From Polytrichum commune (lineage: Eukaryota; Streptophyta; Polytrichopsida; Polytrichales; Polytrichaceae), in assembly GCA_950295325.1 (NCBI GenBank), contig OX485806.1, positions 34,470,001 through 34,534,000 on the forward strand: DNA of 64,000 nt, in the 5' to 3' direction. The notes beneath the pieces were generated by a model that did not search any database, was not told the DNA's origin, and saw nothing but the letters and a program-made list of their open reading frames with translations. Shown here in pieces: positions 49,097 through 60,458 of the stretch. Made by a program: the position numbers and the translations under genes. Numbering within the stretch: position 1 is the stretch's first letter; every line of letters starts with the position of its first letter.

Positions 49097-51468
49097 ACTA
49101 AAACCATAATATTTTGGCCAAACACCTAAAAAAACTAGAGTACCTAAAAGTGTTGTTTAAATCAAAATTTTCTTCATGGCACCCTTTACTGTGTGTTAGG
49201 TACTCAAACATAGAATATCAAGATGAGATCTCCAAAACTCATCATTAAAAGTATTGCTCAAAAGGTAATGGCTAAATTTGGTTTTGAACATAGATTTTAT
49301 GACCTTCAATATTTTGAAATTGGAGTTCTTTCATATTCCTTGAATTCATTGTAAACTCGAGGGCTCCGTCACAAAAAAAAATCGATTTTTTTTTAATGTC
49401 ATGTTATCATATTCAAAGAAAATTTTAGACAATTAGTTGTTTAATATATCTACTTGCACACTACTTGCACCGTCTTCTAAAATATGCATACTCTTCTTGA
49501 AAAGCATTTGTCAACATAATTTGATTGGCTTTGTAAATTGATGTGTTTTCAAATGTTTATGATTTTTCCCTTCTCAAAATTCAAAGTTAGTATATAGTTT
49601 TGAATCACTTTCACTTAAACTTATGCATGGTAATGGAGTTGTGTACTCAACTGTGCTTGCGCCCAAGGAGCCTCAAGTCTTTGTTTCAATTGGACCATCA
49701 AGTTGACATTAGCCTCTACCTCACAAAGGCTACTACACTCCACCACTCTAGAAAATCACATGGTCTGAAACCATCATGATGTGTTTTCAATCCCATTAGC
49801 AATTTCGGCTTCCCGGACTTTAGAAACGATTTCACTTCATGTCATTGTTTGAGAGAGGAAGTGAAGGATGGGAATGTGTGGGTGTTGCGGCCATTTGTGG
49901 AGACTTCGTGAAGGAGGCGATAGGTTGTTTATTATTTTGTTGCCATTGACGAACTTGCCTTAAAAAATATTTACTCACATGTGTTATGTACCCGCTTGGG
50001 GGGGACTCTTCATACCATGCATGCTCTAAATTGAGTGTAAAAAGGGGGATTATCTAAGGCACCAACGTACATAGCATACATAAGGGAGAGGTATTGTATT
50101 CTCTAGTTTGTACATTTAGACATGCTATTTAGAACTTTGGAGTAAAGATAGATGTACAAAAGGGGGGCGTAAGGTTTATCCAAAAGATTAACAATAGATG
50201 TGCTAGAATCATCCCCTAAACTTCAATGATGTGTGTTTTCAGATCGGATTATTATGTGCTAAATCATGTGGATTATTATGAGTTAAGAATGTTCAATAAT
50301 TTTCTCATTGGAAAGTGAGAGTCGATTACATGAAGCAAAGGCATGTTTACTTCACGATTTATGCTTAGTATATGTAGTGGAGACATTTATCACATCAAAT
50401 TAAAACAATATTATAAATACATGAGCCCATTGTCTAGGCTACTGTTTGTACGTATACTTTTTTTTTCACTATACTTTATTTCGTACTGACCCACACACAT
50501 CATAACATTACTCAATGACGTGGACCCATCAAAATATAACAGTGGGACGTTGGGAGCTCGGTCTAAATCCAAGTCTCCCTACGCAACTTTTTGAGCATCC
50601 AACTGTTATATTTTGAAGGCCCACACAACAAGAAACTATTTGTTGAGTAATGTTACGATTATTTGGGTTCTAGTGTCCAACCCTAGGCGTTATGTAAAGT
50701 TGCCTCAAGTGTCAAGTAACAACATTTAAGATTGTGCAAAGTAGATATTAGGGATGTTTGGATGGGTTTACATATGAGTTGCGGCCATGATGAAGTATCC
50801 CTAATACATATTATCCCTAATCCCAAATATGTATCAGGGATACTTGATATGGAAAAATAAATTATTGAGAAAACAACATTGCTTGGCATCATTTAAGGGG
50901 AGGGAAGAGCGGAACCTTTAAAAAAAAACCTTCACCTCCACAACTGCAATTATCTATTTCAAGGTCGACCAAAACTTCATGCCAATTGGTTAGGGATGGT
51001 ATTACCAACAAGTCATCCACCCACTCAAGTTGGGTATCAACCATCACTGATAAACTCATGAACATATTATGATAATTATGAAGAATGTCTTATCTCCATG
51101 GATGAATAAAACTCAAGATGGATTGCAATTCCTAATAACCCTTATGCTTTTGGATGAGCAATCGGTTACGTACAATGAAATGAGGAAGATGAATGCAATG
51201 CGTGTTGGCCTCACAAGCCAAGCCATTTAAGTAAGCACTTGGAGGTGATCTTGCAAATTGTGAAAAATGAAATGATGGGGACAAGGGAGCCTTCAAGCAA
51301 AGGATCCAATAGAATCACTTGAACATAATGTGTGGAATGTCCCGTGCCTCATGATCTCTTCATTACATTTCCAAGGTAAGTACACAACTCTCAAACTCTT
51401 CCCTTCCCTTACAAACAATCAATTTTGATTGACATCATCATATGCTACCCCTCCCCCCTCCCCTCTTA
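49097..51468. other. Gene-free stretch
   Basis: Apart from the small hairpin element at 50503-50655, no coding region or repeat end was recognised. Confidence 0.4.
50503..50655. mobile_element. 153-bp inverted-repeat element
   Basis: TAACATTACTCAA (50503-50515) is exactly inverted at 50643-50655. A second matched block inside (CATCAAAATATAACAGT against ACTGTTATATTTTGAAGG) continues the arms. Non-coding. Confidence 0.65.
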
Positions 51469-51982
51469 GGGGCGGTTTACACTATGGACCAAGAGCCATG
51501 TCCATGAAATTCTAAAATCTGTGATTGGAGAGTAAAGTGCTCTTGGTCCCATTTGGCTTTACACTACCTTGAAAAAAGGAGAATGACCACTAACTTTGAG
51601 GTCCCCAAAAACTACTAAAATTTGCCATTTGGATAATGTGCCATGGTCCGACGGGTTTTCCGTTGAGGCGAGGCAAAATGCTCGACTCAACGGAAATCAA
51701 GGGAGCCGTAAGGCTGAAAATCAGCCATTGGCCGAATTTTATTTTTTAATATATTTTTTTCCCGAATTTTTTTGACGTTACTGTAGATCGTTGGGATAGA
51801 AATTAAAAAAATCAGCCCAAAGTTGTCCCGGTCCAAATCCACTTTACACTACAAGAGTGACCAAGCCACTCAAAAATCCATTTTTTATTTTTCATGGTCA
51901 CGGCTCTTGGCCAAGAGCTGTGACCATGAAAATGATTTAATTTTCTTGGTCATGGCTCTTGGTCCATAGTGTAAACCGCCCC
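51469..51982. mobile_element. GGGGCGGTTTACAC MITE, TTA-flanked
   Basis: Ends GGGGCGGTTTACACTATGGA, then CCAAGAGCCATG, exactly mirrored at the right end; flanked on both sides by TTA. 514 bp, non-coding. Its subterminal CCAAGAGCC(A/G)TG-CCATGAAATT is shared with the GGGCCACTTCACAC family although the outermost bases differ, so the two are probably sister families that use related transposases. Confidence 0.85.
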
Positions 51983-52306
51983 TTACATTGTTTATTTATC
52001 TTTTTGTGGGTTTCATGTGTCTATTTTATTTGGGACCTTTCACAATATAAGTCAACAATCTTGGAGATTTCCATGTCTAACTGCGAGTTCAACCTCACAT
52101 TGTAGTGTTTGGCAAATAAATGTTGTAAATTCTCAACACATAATCATTTGATCCCATGGCCCACCAAACTCATGGTAGTTGCTGCCTAATGTTATGTTCA
52201 TATATATTCATGATGGATACTTGTTCTATTTTAGGAGCAATGAGCCCACCACAATATTCTTCAATGTTTTCCTTAGTTATATATATGTAAGAGTGATGCA
52301 CTTTTT

Positions 52307-52515
52307 TCACCTGTTACTATGGTTCATGATTTGGAGTTACACATTGCTATGGTTCCTTTTTTTTACTAAGAGTGTCATTTTTTGGCCAAGTAAGTTGTGT
52401 TGCATTCCTTGATGTGTATACTATTTGTTTATGCTATCTAGGGAAAAAATGACACACCTGGTAAAATGTTATAAAGAAACATGTAACTCCACGTGATAAA
52501 CCACGTGATAAACCA
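52307..52515. repeat. Degenerate MITE of the TTTGGAGTTACAC family
   Basis: GATTTGGAGTTACACATTGC on the left and AACATGTAACTCCACG on the right are inverted; a small tandem CACGTGATAAAC pair follows. Non-coding. Confidence 0.4.
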
Positions 52516-53429
52516 CGATAATAAGTGTAAAAGGTGTAGTTGTTTTTTGAAAGCAACATCACAACATTCTACGTTCCTATTGAATCATTGGTTTACATTG
52601 ATTCAATATCATTCAATCAAGACCTATCATTCAAAATGGTATCGCTTTAAGAATATTTTAATACTACTAAAAACAATCGGTACTTGCTAGACCTCAAGGT
52701 CAAGTTTTGGGTTGAATCAATGTTGACCAAATCATCTGCTTAATGTTGAAGTTAGCTCACTAAAACAATATTAAACCCTAGAAGGGTATCTATCATCAAC
52801 ATTAACTCAACGTTAAACCATGGTCACTTGCAAATTGAGATGTTCTTGATATCAACATGTCAAAGTGGTGGGATCGGGCCTTGGGAGGGGGGAGGGGGCA
52901 TGGGTTAGAAGATGTTTTGGTAACAAGAGTATATAATTTCCTAGTTTTGTGGCCTCTATCAAAAAACGGCATAATGTAACCGTGGTCCCATTGCTCTAGA
53001 TACGTGACAACCTTGGCCCATCATTCCATGTTCAAGGAGGTACCTAGGGTGTAGTTAAGGTATGTGGGCATATGGTCACTCTTCCTAATTCGAGTGGTAA
53101 GTGGCAATACTTGTAACTATGGACGAACCCACACACAAGACACATTTTACCGCATGAGTATATGCTCATAATCTAGACACCATTCTAGGTTTAGCACCTG
53201 ACATATTGGGAGGAGCTATGTGATCACTTAAAGAGAACAAGAATCTTCACTTTGATTCCATGTAACTTTTTCATCTCAACCCCGATTTCAAAACTTGAAA
53301 CGACCCACTTCACGATTCAATGTTTGGCAATAGGACAATATCATCCCAAATCCAATCCCGTGGCCTCAATCGTATGTGGACTGGGAAGTGCCCACAACAT
53401 GACCACATAACTCACTGTAGGTTATAAGT
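52516..53429. other. Gene-free stretch before the LINE
   Basis: AT-rich sequence with fragments of dispersed repeats. Composition changes sharply to GC/AC-rich at about 53430. Confidence 0.4.
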
Positions 53430-53497
53430 TGATGGCGCCACTCCCCCAATGGCTGTAATTGGTCCAAGTCACCGGATGTAGAGAACTCCGCAGGGGG

Positions 53498-54553
53498 ATG
53501 GCCGCACCGCAGCGGAGCTCGCCGCAGGACTCAAGCACAGACACAGCTCGCAACCCGCCCCGAAGCCACAACTCGGCAACTCAAAGCAACAGAAGTGCGC
53601 AGACCAACAACATACCACGACCGAGATACAGAAGAAAACATAGGCGTGTCTTGCAACAACGACTTTTATTCCTTACAATAGTGTTATACACACTTGTCTC
53701 TGCTAACCCTAACACTAGCAATCTCTACGCCCTCTCTCCTCCCTTCTTCCGCAACCCGCAGCGGACGCCGAAGAAACACCTCCTAGCTCTCCCTGTGACA
53801 TGGATAAACAGCCACCTTCGAAGGAGCCGCCCCCCCTGCGTGTCAAAATCTGCACCGAAACACCTCAAGCACCCTCTCCCCAGTTGGTACAACGCCGAGC
53901 CGACTCCGAGATGCAGTTGGAGCAGCACCCACAGACCACCTCCGGCACCCCCGGCCACGCCCACGCAGCTGCCGCACAATGGCCGCCGAAGACATTCTAC
54001 AGCGCTCTCGAACCTGCCACACAAGGACCACCAAAGCCGCTCCCCTGAAGTACACACGACCTCCACCAACACAACAACAAGCACCACCCAAACAACCAAA
54101 TCCGCCCCCCACAACCCAACCAGGTACGAAAAATCTCCACACTACACCTCACTGCCTTATCTCATCTCACACCACATCATCCCGACTCCAAACTACACAA
54201 CACTCACACAAACCCACCATATAAAGCTCCATACCAACAACACTTCACACACAAACGCCACACAACCACCACACAAAGTACTCAGACAGAAGCTCACCTC
54301 GGAGAAACTCAAACTCCCCTGCGCATCCTACCAACGCTATCGCAGACGCTCCCCCGCCGCACACTCCATCCGGAAGCTGCAGATAAAACTCGCCTGGAAC
54401 AGGAACAACATTCATGCCGCAGAAAAGACACAGCTCCCATCGCACTCCAACAATGCCGCCTCGGCAAGCATCTCCCACACACTCCACTCAGATCCCCCAA
54501 AGCTCCACACAACACCCCACTGCCTCATTCCATCCCACAACTCCCAGCTCTGA
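53498..54553 (+). pseudogene. LINE N-terminal open frame (ORF1-like)
   Basis: Uninterrupted frame of about 350 residues from the ATG at 53498, the first ATG in frame after the GC-rich 5' end. It starts with a polar stretch, then a basic patch (RYRRKHRRVLQQR), a short hydrophobic segment (LLFLTIVLYTLVSA) and a long Pro/Thr/His/Asn-rich region. No zinc knuckle, RRM or esterase motif seen, so its identity as an RNA-binding ORF1 protein is by position only. Overlapping long frames in other registers (54414-55172) and on the minus strand reflect the AC-rich composition; which register was translated is uncertain. Confidence 0.4.
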
Positions 54554-54612
54554 CCCATGGTCATTCAACATTCCCACAAACCCACCACTCCCACCGATTA
54601 AACCACACCCGG

Positions 54613-55356
54613 TTGAGACCACACACTATCACAAAATACAAACAAACCTCACCCCAAAAACCCACAGGCAACGAAAATACGCCATCTCTGAACTTCGCTC
54701 CTTCCACTACTGCGCCAATCCCCACACATGCCCACACACACCTACCTCACATACAACGAACAACCATACCCCACAAAGAAAACCCTATTCTCCACTCCCA
54801 TTACTCCACAACCCGCCCACACCTACCAACAGACATATCGGCAGGCAAATACACAATACAAAAACCAACCAACCTGCACACCTACGCCCCAATAGCCTCA
54901 ACAACACTCGAGCCCACACTTCGTCAGATGGACACAGCCACACAAGGTCCAATCACGCCTACCCCACCCACCAACATCCTCACGCTTCCACTCAACCAAG
55001 CAAGACTCCACACCCACGACCTCTCCACACCACATTCCCCAAAATTACACCCCACTACCCCCATACCAGCGCCCCACAAACATCACATGACACATCAGGT
55101 TTCCCAACACACAACCCCTCCCACAACCAGCCACCATCCAGATACCACCCCAAACGCAGCCGAATTACATAGACACACAGGCCCCCAAGCCCCCATCTCA
55201 CAAACCTCCCCCCATCCATTCCCCCCCCCCCCTTCACTTTGTGCTCCTACAATCCCCCCTGCACTCCACCTGCCTACAACACAACGCCAATTAGACGCCA
55301 CCATCGCCAAAATGCCCCCACCTCTGACCATCACATACAACAAAATTCTGAAGTAA
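54613..55356 (+). pseudogene. LINE low-complexity open frame
   Basis: 247 residues rich in Pro, Thr and His in another register from the preceding frame, overlapping the next one. It may be the continuation of the N-terminal protein after a frameshift. No motif is recognised. Confidence 0.3.
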
Positions 55357-56519
55357 ACCCCACACCCATTCACCCACACTACACCCCTACACTGTCCATC
55401 ACCACATTCCCTCCCTGGTCGAAATCCTCCACTCCGCACAGGTTTCGACGAACACACAACAGACATTTCTATTTCCACAGCCGAGACAATAGAAACCTCC
55501 GAGCACCGCACACCGCACACACATCAATAGTAACTTCAGCGCACCGCACACCGTTATACAAAAAATCCCGCCCCACTCGCAACACACCCACAACCCACAC
55601 ATCACTTATGAATAGTACACCATCACACCATATGAATAGTACACCATTAGCCTACACATGGACGATAGGCATACTTGCAACTTGTATTCCTTTATTACTT
55701 ATAAATAAAGCATATACGTATTTACACCACTTATTGGCACTTTGGAACCCAAGCATTAACCCTCATACAAACATAAATAAGCCCCCGTTTATACTAACAC
55801 CCATCTCTCACCATATAAACCCCCACCATCACACCTTCCATGCACATAGATATATCCTACACACACACCCATTCCATCATCCACTCCCACCTCGCATTTG
55901 CCAACTGAAATCTACCACACAGACACATCATAATACACCAACCCTCAACATTACCACAAACTCCCACAATCCCCGATGCCTCCTCCTATTGTTATGTGGT
56001 GATATTCACCCCAACCCCGGACCCATGCCTCACCTGTTACAAAAGCATCCAACCGCTCATAAAAGACATCAAACTACTTACTTTCTACCTAGCACGATCA
56101 AATTTCAACCCGAATACCAACACCTCGCCCAAACGTTTAAACTTTTTTTCCAAAATACGTACCACCTACACGCCCAAACAACACTCTCACTCCCATACCT
56201 ATATACCCACATACAACAACATAGCAACCACCCCCCTCCACGGATCATATACGCAATAATTGTTACGATTAGCCCCTCTATCGTAGCATGCAACACGTAC
56301 CTACAACACCAACCCTCACATGACTGGATATCAAAAAATTTAGACAAAATGACGCAACTACCTAACCCTCCAGAAAGACACATAGATATCTCACACCCAT
56401 ACACAAAATTTTGCAACATCTATAGCGATACAATACATCCCCCTAACACAATTCATAAAAAACTCTATGATTATATCCACCTAATTCGCGATTCACTTAC
56501 CATACAAAATCTACAATAA
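55239..56519 (+). pseudogene. LINE ORF2 N-terminal part with 2A-like motif
   Basis: An open frame in the same register as the endonuclease downstream; a TAA at 56517 is the only break between them. It contains a hydrophobic segment (TWTIGILATCIPLLLINKAY) and then LLLLLCGDIHPNPGP, a 2A-like sequence, about 215 residues before the endonuclease. The region after the motif is His/Thr/Asn-rich without known domain. The frame begins about 250 codons before the 2A motif; no start codon can be chosen with confidence, and the preceding frames may have been joined to it. Confidence 0.5.
55998..56024 (+). other. 2A-like ribosome-skipping motif GDIHPNPGP
   Basis: Reads G-D-I-H-P-N-P-G-P and is preceded by a leucine run, as in functional 2A sequences. 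The consensus is D-x-E-x-N-P-G-P; here His replaces Glu and the rest is intact. Such motifs are known near the N-termini of some animal and trypanosome non-LTR elements; I know of no plant example. If active, it would release the N-terminal part from the endonuclease-reverse transcriptase protein. His at the Glu site may weaken it. Confidence 0.7.
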
Positions 56520-58068
56520 GTTTTTCCATACCTCCCAAGACAACTCCTAACCGAAGCACTACGATTTAATGAACCCATACCAGAATATACATATCCCAAT
56601 TCCGCCCCTATCTCCAACTCGGCACCACAACCCGGCCCTATCCCTCTAACAAGCCTACCAACATATGCCATCACTTGGAATGCATCATCACTCAACACCG
56701 CTATGCCCTGCTTACAAGACTTAATTACAAACCCCCACGAGCCCCCATCAATCATCACCATACAAGAAACCAAACTATCCGCTACAAAATCCACAAAACA
56801 TATTCAAAGATTATTCCCCCAATATAAACTGATTTTCAATAACACGCATACTATTACGAGAACCATACGTCAAAGAATGATCTATAGAGGATATCGAGGA
56901 GGCCTTCTATTACTTATCCATAACAAACATGCCTTCCCTGGTAACATCTCAAATATTCCTACTCCCGTAGCCATATCCCCATATCTCCAAATAGTACGCA
57001 TAGCTAACCTACCCTTACAACTTTGGCTCCTCATTAACATATACATGCCCTCACATGAGGAGGACCTCCCCCTCATCCCCACCATCCAAAATACCATAAC
57101 TGACCACATAAACTCACACCCTAACCACACATATATCTTATGTGGCAATTTCAACCGGGACATTGCCTTAATAGGCAGACAAAACAATCTACAAACCACA
57201 CCACCACAAACGGAACACTACCAATGGAGATCCTTTACAATTGGTCTCGAATTATCATATGTTCCAACAAATACAACATTCTCTAGACAAGGAGGCTACA
57301 ATTACACTCAAAATAGCCTTATAGATGGTTTCTTTATTAAAACCCCCAATAACAACCAATACACCTCCACTACAACCCAACATACTCACCTCAACTCTGA
57401 TCACTTCCCCATACAACTAAAAATCCCCCCAAATACACTCATCGCTAAACCACCCCCCATAAATCCTGAACCGCCTCCAAGACTACTCAACCCCATTCTA
57501 AAAGACAAAATTGAAAATTTCCACATTAAATTCTTCGAAAGCAATTCAAACCACATCGATGAACTCATCATACTATTGGAGCACAACCACCTGACAAACG
57601 AACAATGGCAACTAGCCTGCAACTCACTCAATACCCTTACAGATAACATCACCACTACTGTACTAGAAACTTGTACTGCCCCACCCATCCACATACTACC
57701 AAACAGAATTTCCAACCAAGGAGGCTATCTTCCAAAGAAACCCCAAAAACTTTGGAAAACCCACCTATCTACCTACCACCTCGTTCGCAAGATAATCTAT
57801 ATCATAAAAAACAACCCTAATTGATGTACCCACCCCATTATTACTCACGAAATAAGTAACCACACTTACGCTACCATACCCCCACCTCCAAATCCCTCTC
57901 TTCCCCACAACTCCTGGATAGAGGAATTAGCTAGAATCGCCAAAGAAGCTAAAAACAAAGCCCGCAAAATCACAACCGAATATACCACCCTACAAGTTAA
58001 GAAAGCTATATCTAAATACCAACAACTTTATGACAAAAACCCAAAAACCATAAACAAAAAAGTTTTTT
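56520..58068 (+). pseudogene. LINE APE-type endonuclease domain
   Basis: Same register as the 2A-containing frame. Motifs of apurinic-endonuclease-like LINE nucleases in order: AITWNASS (56667), IQETK (catalytic Glu, 56763), NIYMPSHEED, LCGNFNRD (57138), SLIDGFF and NSDHFP (57393). The nuclease nicks target DNA to prime reverse transcription. In the LCGNFN box the usual Asp of GDFN is Asn, so this copy would probably be impaired. A TGA at 57822 breaks the frame, but the register continues (SWIEELARIAKEAKNKARK) to the insertion point at 58068. Confidence 0.8.
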
Positions 58069-60458
58069 AATAATACCTGTGATACCATTTTTTGGATAGG
58101 ATAGGTGATTTTTGACTTTGAAGGGTAGGTGAGTGACAAATTACACTCAAGACTCACAGAACAGTGATAAACTAGGTGATTAGTCACTCAGGAATGGAAA
58201 CAGGCAAGTGTGGTAGAATATTACTTAGCTGCCCGTAGTATAAAAGATATCAGGAGTCATGAAATTCACATGTGACAATTAAAAGAAGCACTTGGTATCC
58301 TAGCTAGAGGTAGTCACCACCTTTCAGGACAAGAAGATAAGAAGGAGGAGGAAGAGGACAGAAGAGGGAGAGAACTTGAGTTTTGGACCTTCCTCTCGTG
58401 AAGAGAGTGATTTTGTAGTCTCTCCCAATGACTGGGTGTGAAACCCTTAAGTTTCATTGTAAATCATACTTTTTGAATATATCAGATTGTAAATTCAGCT
58501 ATATGCATTGTGTATAAGTTGTTTGTGGAAGTGGGAAGTGTGATCAGTGTGGTCGATGTGGAATTTGATTCAGGAGTGTGAAACTCTTGAACGGAAGAGT
58601 ATATGTTTTATGTTTGCATTGTAAACCGTCTAGTACAGAGTTTCTTGGACAGTCTCTTAAGGTTCTGAATTCTAAGACACGAAGTTGACGTGTGGAAAGT
58701 GAAAGCCCTTGGTTCGGGAAGAATCCAGGAAATAATTGTAATCTACTACTCTCGTGAAGAGAAGTAAATTCTTTGGGGTGTGATCTTAAACTCATGGGGG
58801 AAAACAAGTCATAGAACTTACATATGGAACTCTCAGTCCGGTAAATTCTTGGGGAGGAGATGTCCTGACTTGAATCAATGAAGTTTTACTTCCCCAGGTG
58901 TGCCTTGACCAACGTAATCGTGTATGACAGGGGTGAAACTGTGTGAAGCAGTTAATGTGTCTCATTTTCAATATTCTTATTCCCGGTTATAATTTCTAAG
59001 GTGGAATGTGAAATCTCACTCTGGATAATTGCATCATTCAATTGTGTGAATTCAGTGAGAGAAGCTTTCATAATCCTCTCGGGAAGAGAGAGAAAGAGTA
59101 GTCCATACAGTAAAGTGTCCTCCTGTAATACTTCTGAAGGGACGATAAGTATGGAGAATCTTTAATTGTTGGAATCGGAGTATGAGTTTAGGCTTTGCGA
59201 ATATATTCCTGTGCAATGGGATGAAACGATCTTGGTGAATCAATTTTCTTGGATTATAATTATTGCATAATAACAAGGTGTGAAGCCTGTTGCTTCCAAT
59301 ACTTTACTTGAAATATAACTTACGAGAGTTATGAGTCTTTACCTCTTCGTCAACATGTAGGAGAATTGAAGCTCTTTCAATCCATTCAGAATAACTGTCA
59401 CTCCTAAGTGTTCAACCCCGAGCTTTACGGGATGAGAATTGAATCATGAGAAGGAGATTTATTGAGAGATGTTGCCTCTTAAGTTGATTACTAATGGGTG
59501 ACCGAGACCTCGTAGTTGAGGGTAGAGTAAAGTTAGAGTGTGGGAGAGATTGCAATCAGGAATAATTCTTGCAGAAACGATCAGTTTGAGAGAATTCAAT
59601 TAGTTCCGAAGTTGATTGCTGCAACTGCGAGCTCTCGGAGGATATGAAAAGGCCGAGAAGGTGGAGCATTGAAGTGCGAAAAGCGACTTGTGGCGAGAGA
59701 ATGAAACCTGCTTTGTGTGGGATTTATTTATGAGATTAAGGAGACAAGAGTTGGTTACTCAATTTCGGAGGAAGTAAATTGAATTCAGACATGAAGAGAT
59801 TTCCGCGGGTAAGAAGAATCGTGCCTCTATCGTGAAGATCAGCGGCGCGTGGAACGAGTGCGGGAGAGTTTGGTGGAAGAAGCTCTCGTGAAGAAGCGAG
59901 GCGTCCACATATCCCATATCGACTGGGGTAGCCAGGAAAGGTAAGTATAAAACCTATCCTCTCTCCATCGCTGGTGTGACTAGACGATTCTCTATGACAC
60001 TAAGACTGTTACTCGCTACTGGTTACTAGTTACTGGGCACTGTTACTAGACGTTTCTCTCGGGGTTACTAGACGTTTCTCTGGATACTTGTGACTAGACG
60101 CTTACTTGGAACTGGGTACTAGACGTTAACTTGTGACTTGGCACTAGACTGTTACTGTTCTGACCCGGTCCGCTTCAGACGCTTCTCTCTTCGTTCCCGG
60201 TTCGTGGTTTCTGTCACTTGTAACTAGACTTTTATCAAAATTCCCTAATTCCTAATTTTTACAAGTATAGAAAGGTGTCATTGTTTGAGTAATGAATAAA
60301 TTTATTTATGGTAAGTATGTGACAAGTCAAGTCACATGAGAATGGATTAATTGTGATAATTAAGTGTCAAACTCAATCCATCACCCTTTTGAACTATCAA
60401 TCGACCTTATCGTGACAAACTAAAGATACATCTGACACTCATTTAGTCTTCCCTGGGT
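58069..60458. mobile_element. Non-coding insertion B inside the LINE, class unknown
   Basis: A 2.4-kb block interrupts the LINE frame; GTTTTTT occurs at both borders (58062-58068 and 60459-60465) as a likely target duplication, and the LINE register is the same on both sides. It has no long open frame. Its interior is AG-rich, repeats CTCTCGTGAAGAGA-like motifs (about 58392, 58751, 59077, 59886) and carries at least six copies of ACTAGAC(G) at 59980-60230. The element starts AATAATACCTGTGATACC and ends TTCCCTGGGT. A TATAAAAG (about 58240) could be a promoter. Ends resemble those of insertion A. It may be a solo long LTR; no second LTR is in the window. Confidence 0.6.

Noticed and set aside
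53725-55520. Long minus-strand open frames (for example 53725-54114 and 55095-55520)
   Set aside because: They are shadows of the AC-rich, stop-poor plus strand of the LINE; their translations are Gly/Val/Cys-rich and match no domain.
58069-60458. An intron of the LINE or a host gene exon cluster
   Set aside because: Borders are not GT-AG in the element's frame, a direct repeat flanks the block and it has no coding frame; insertion is the simpler reading.
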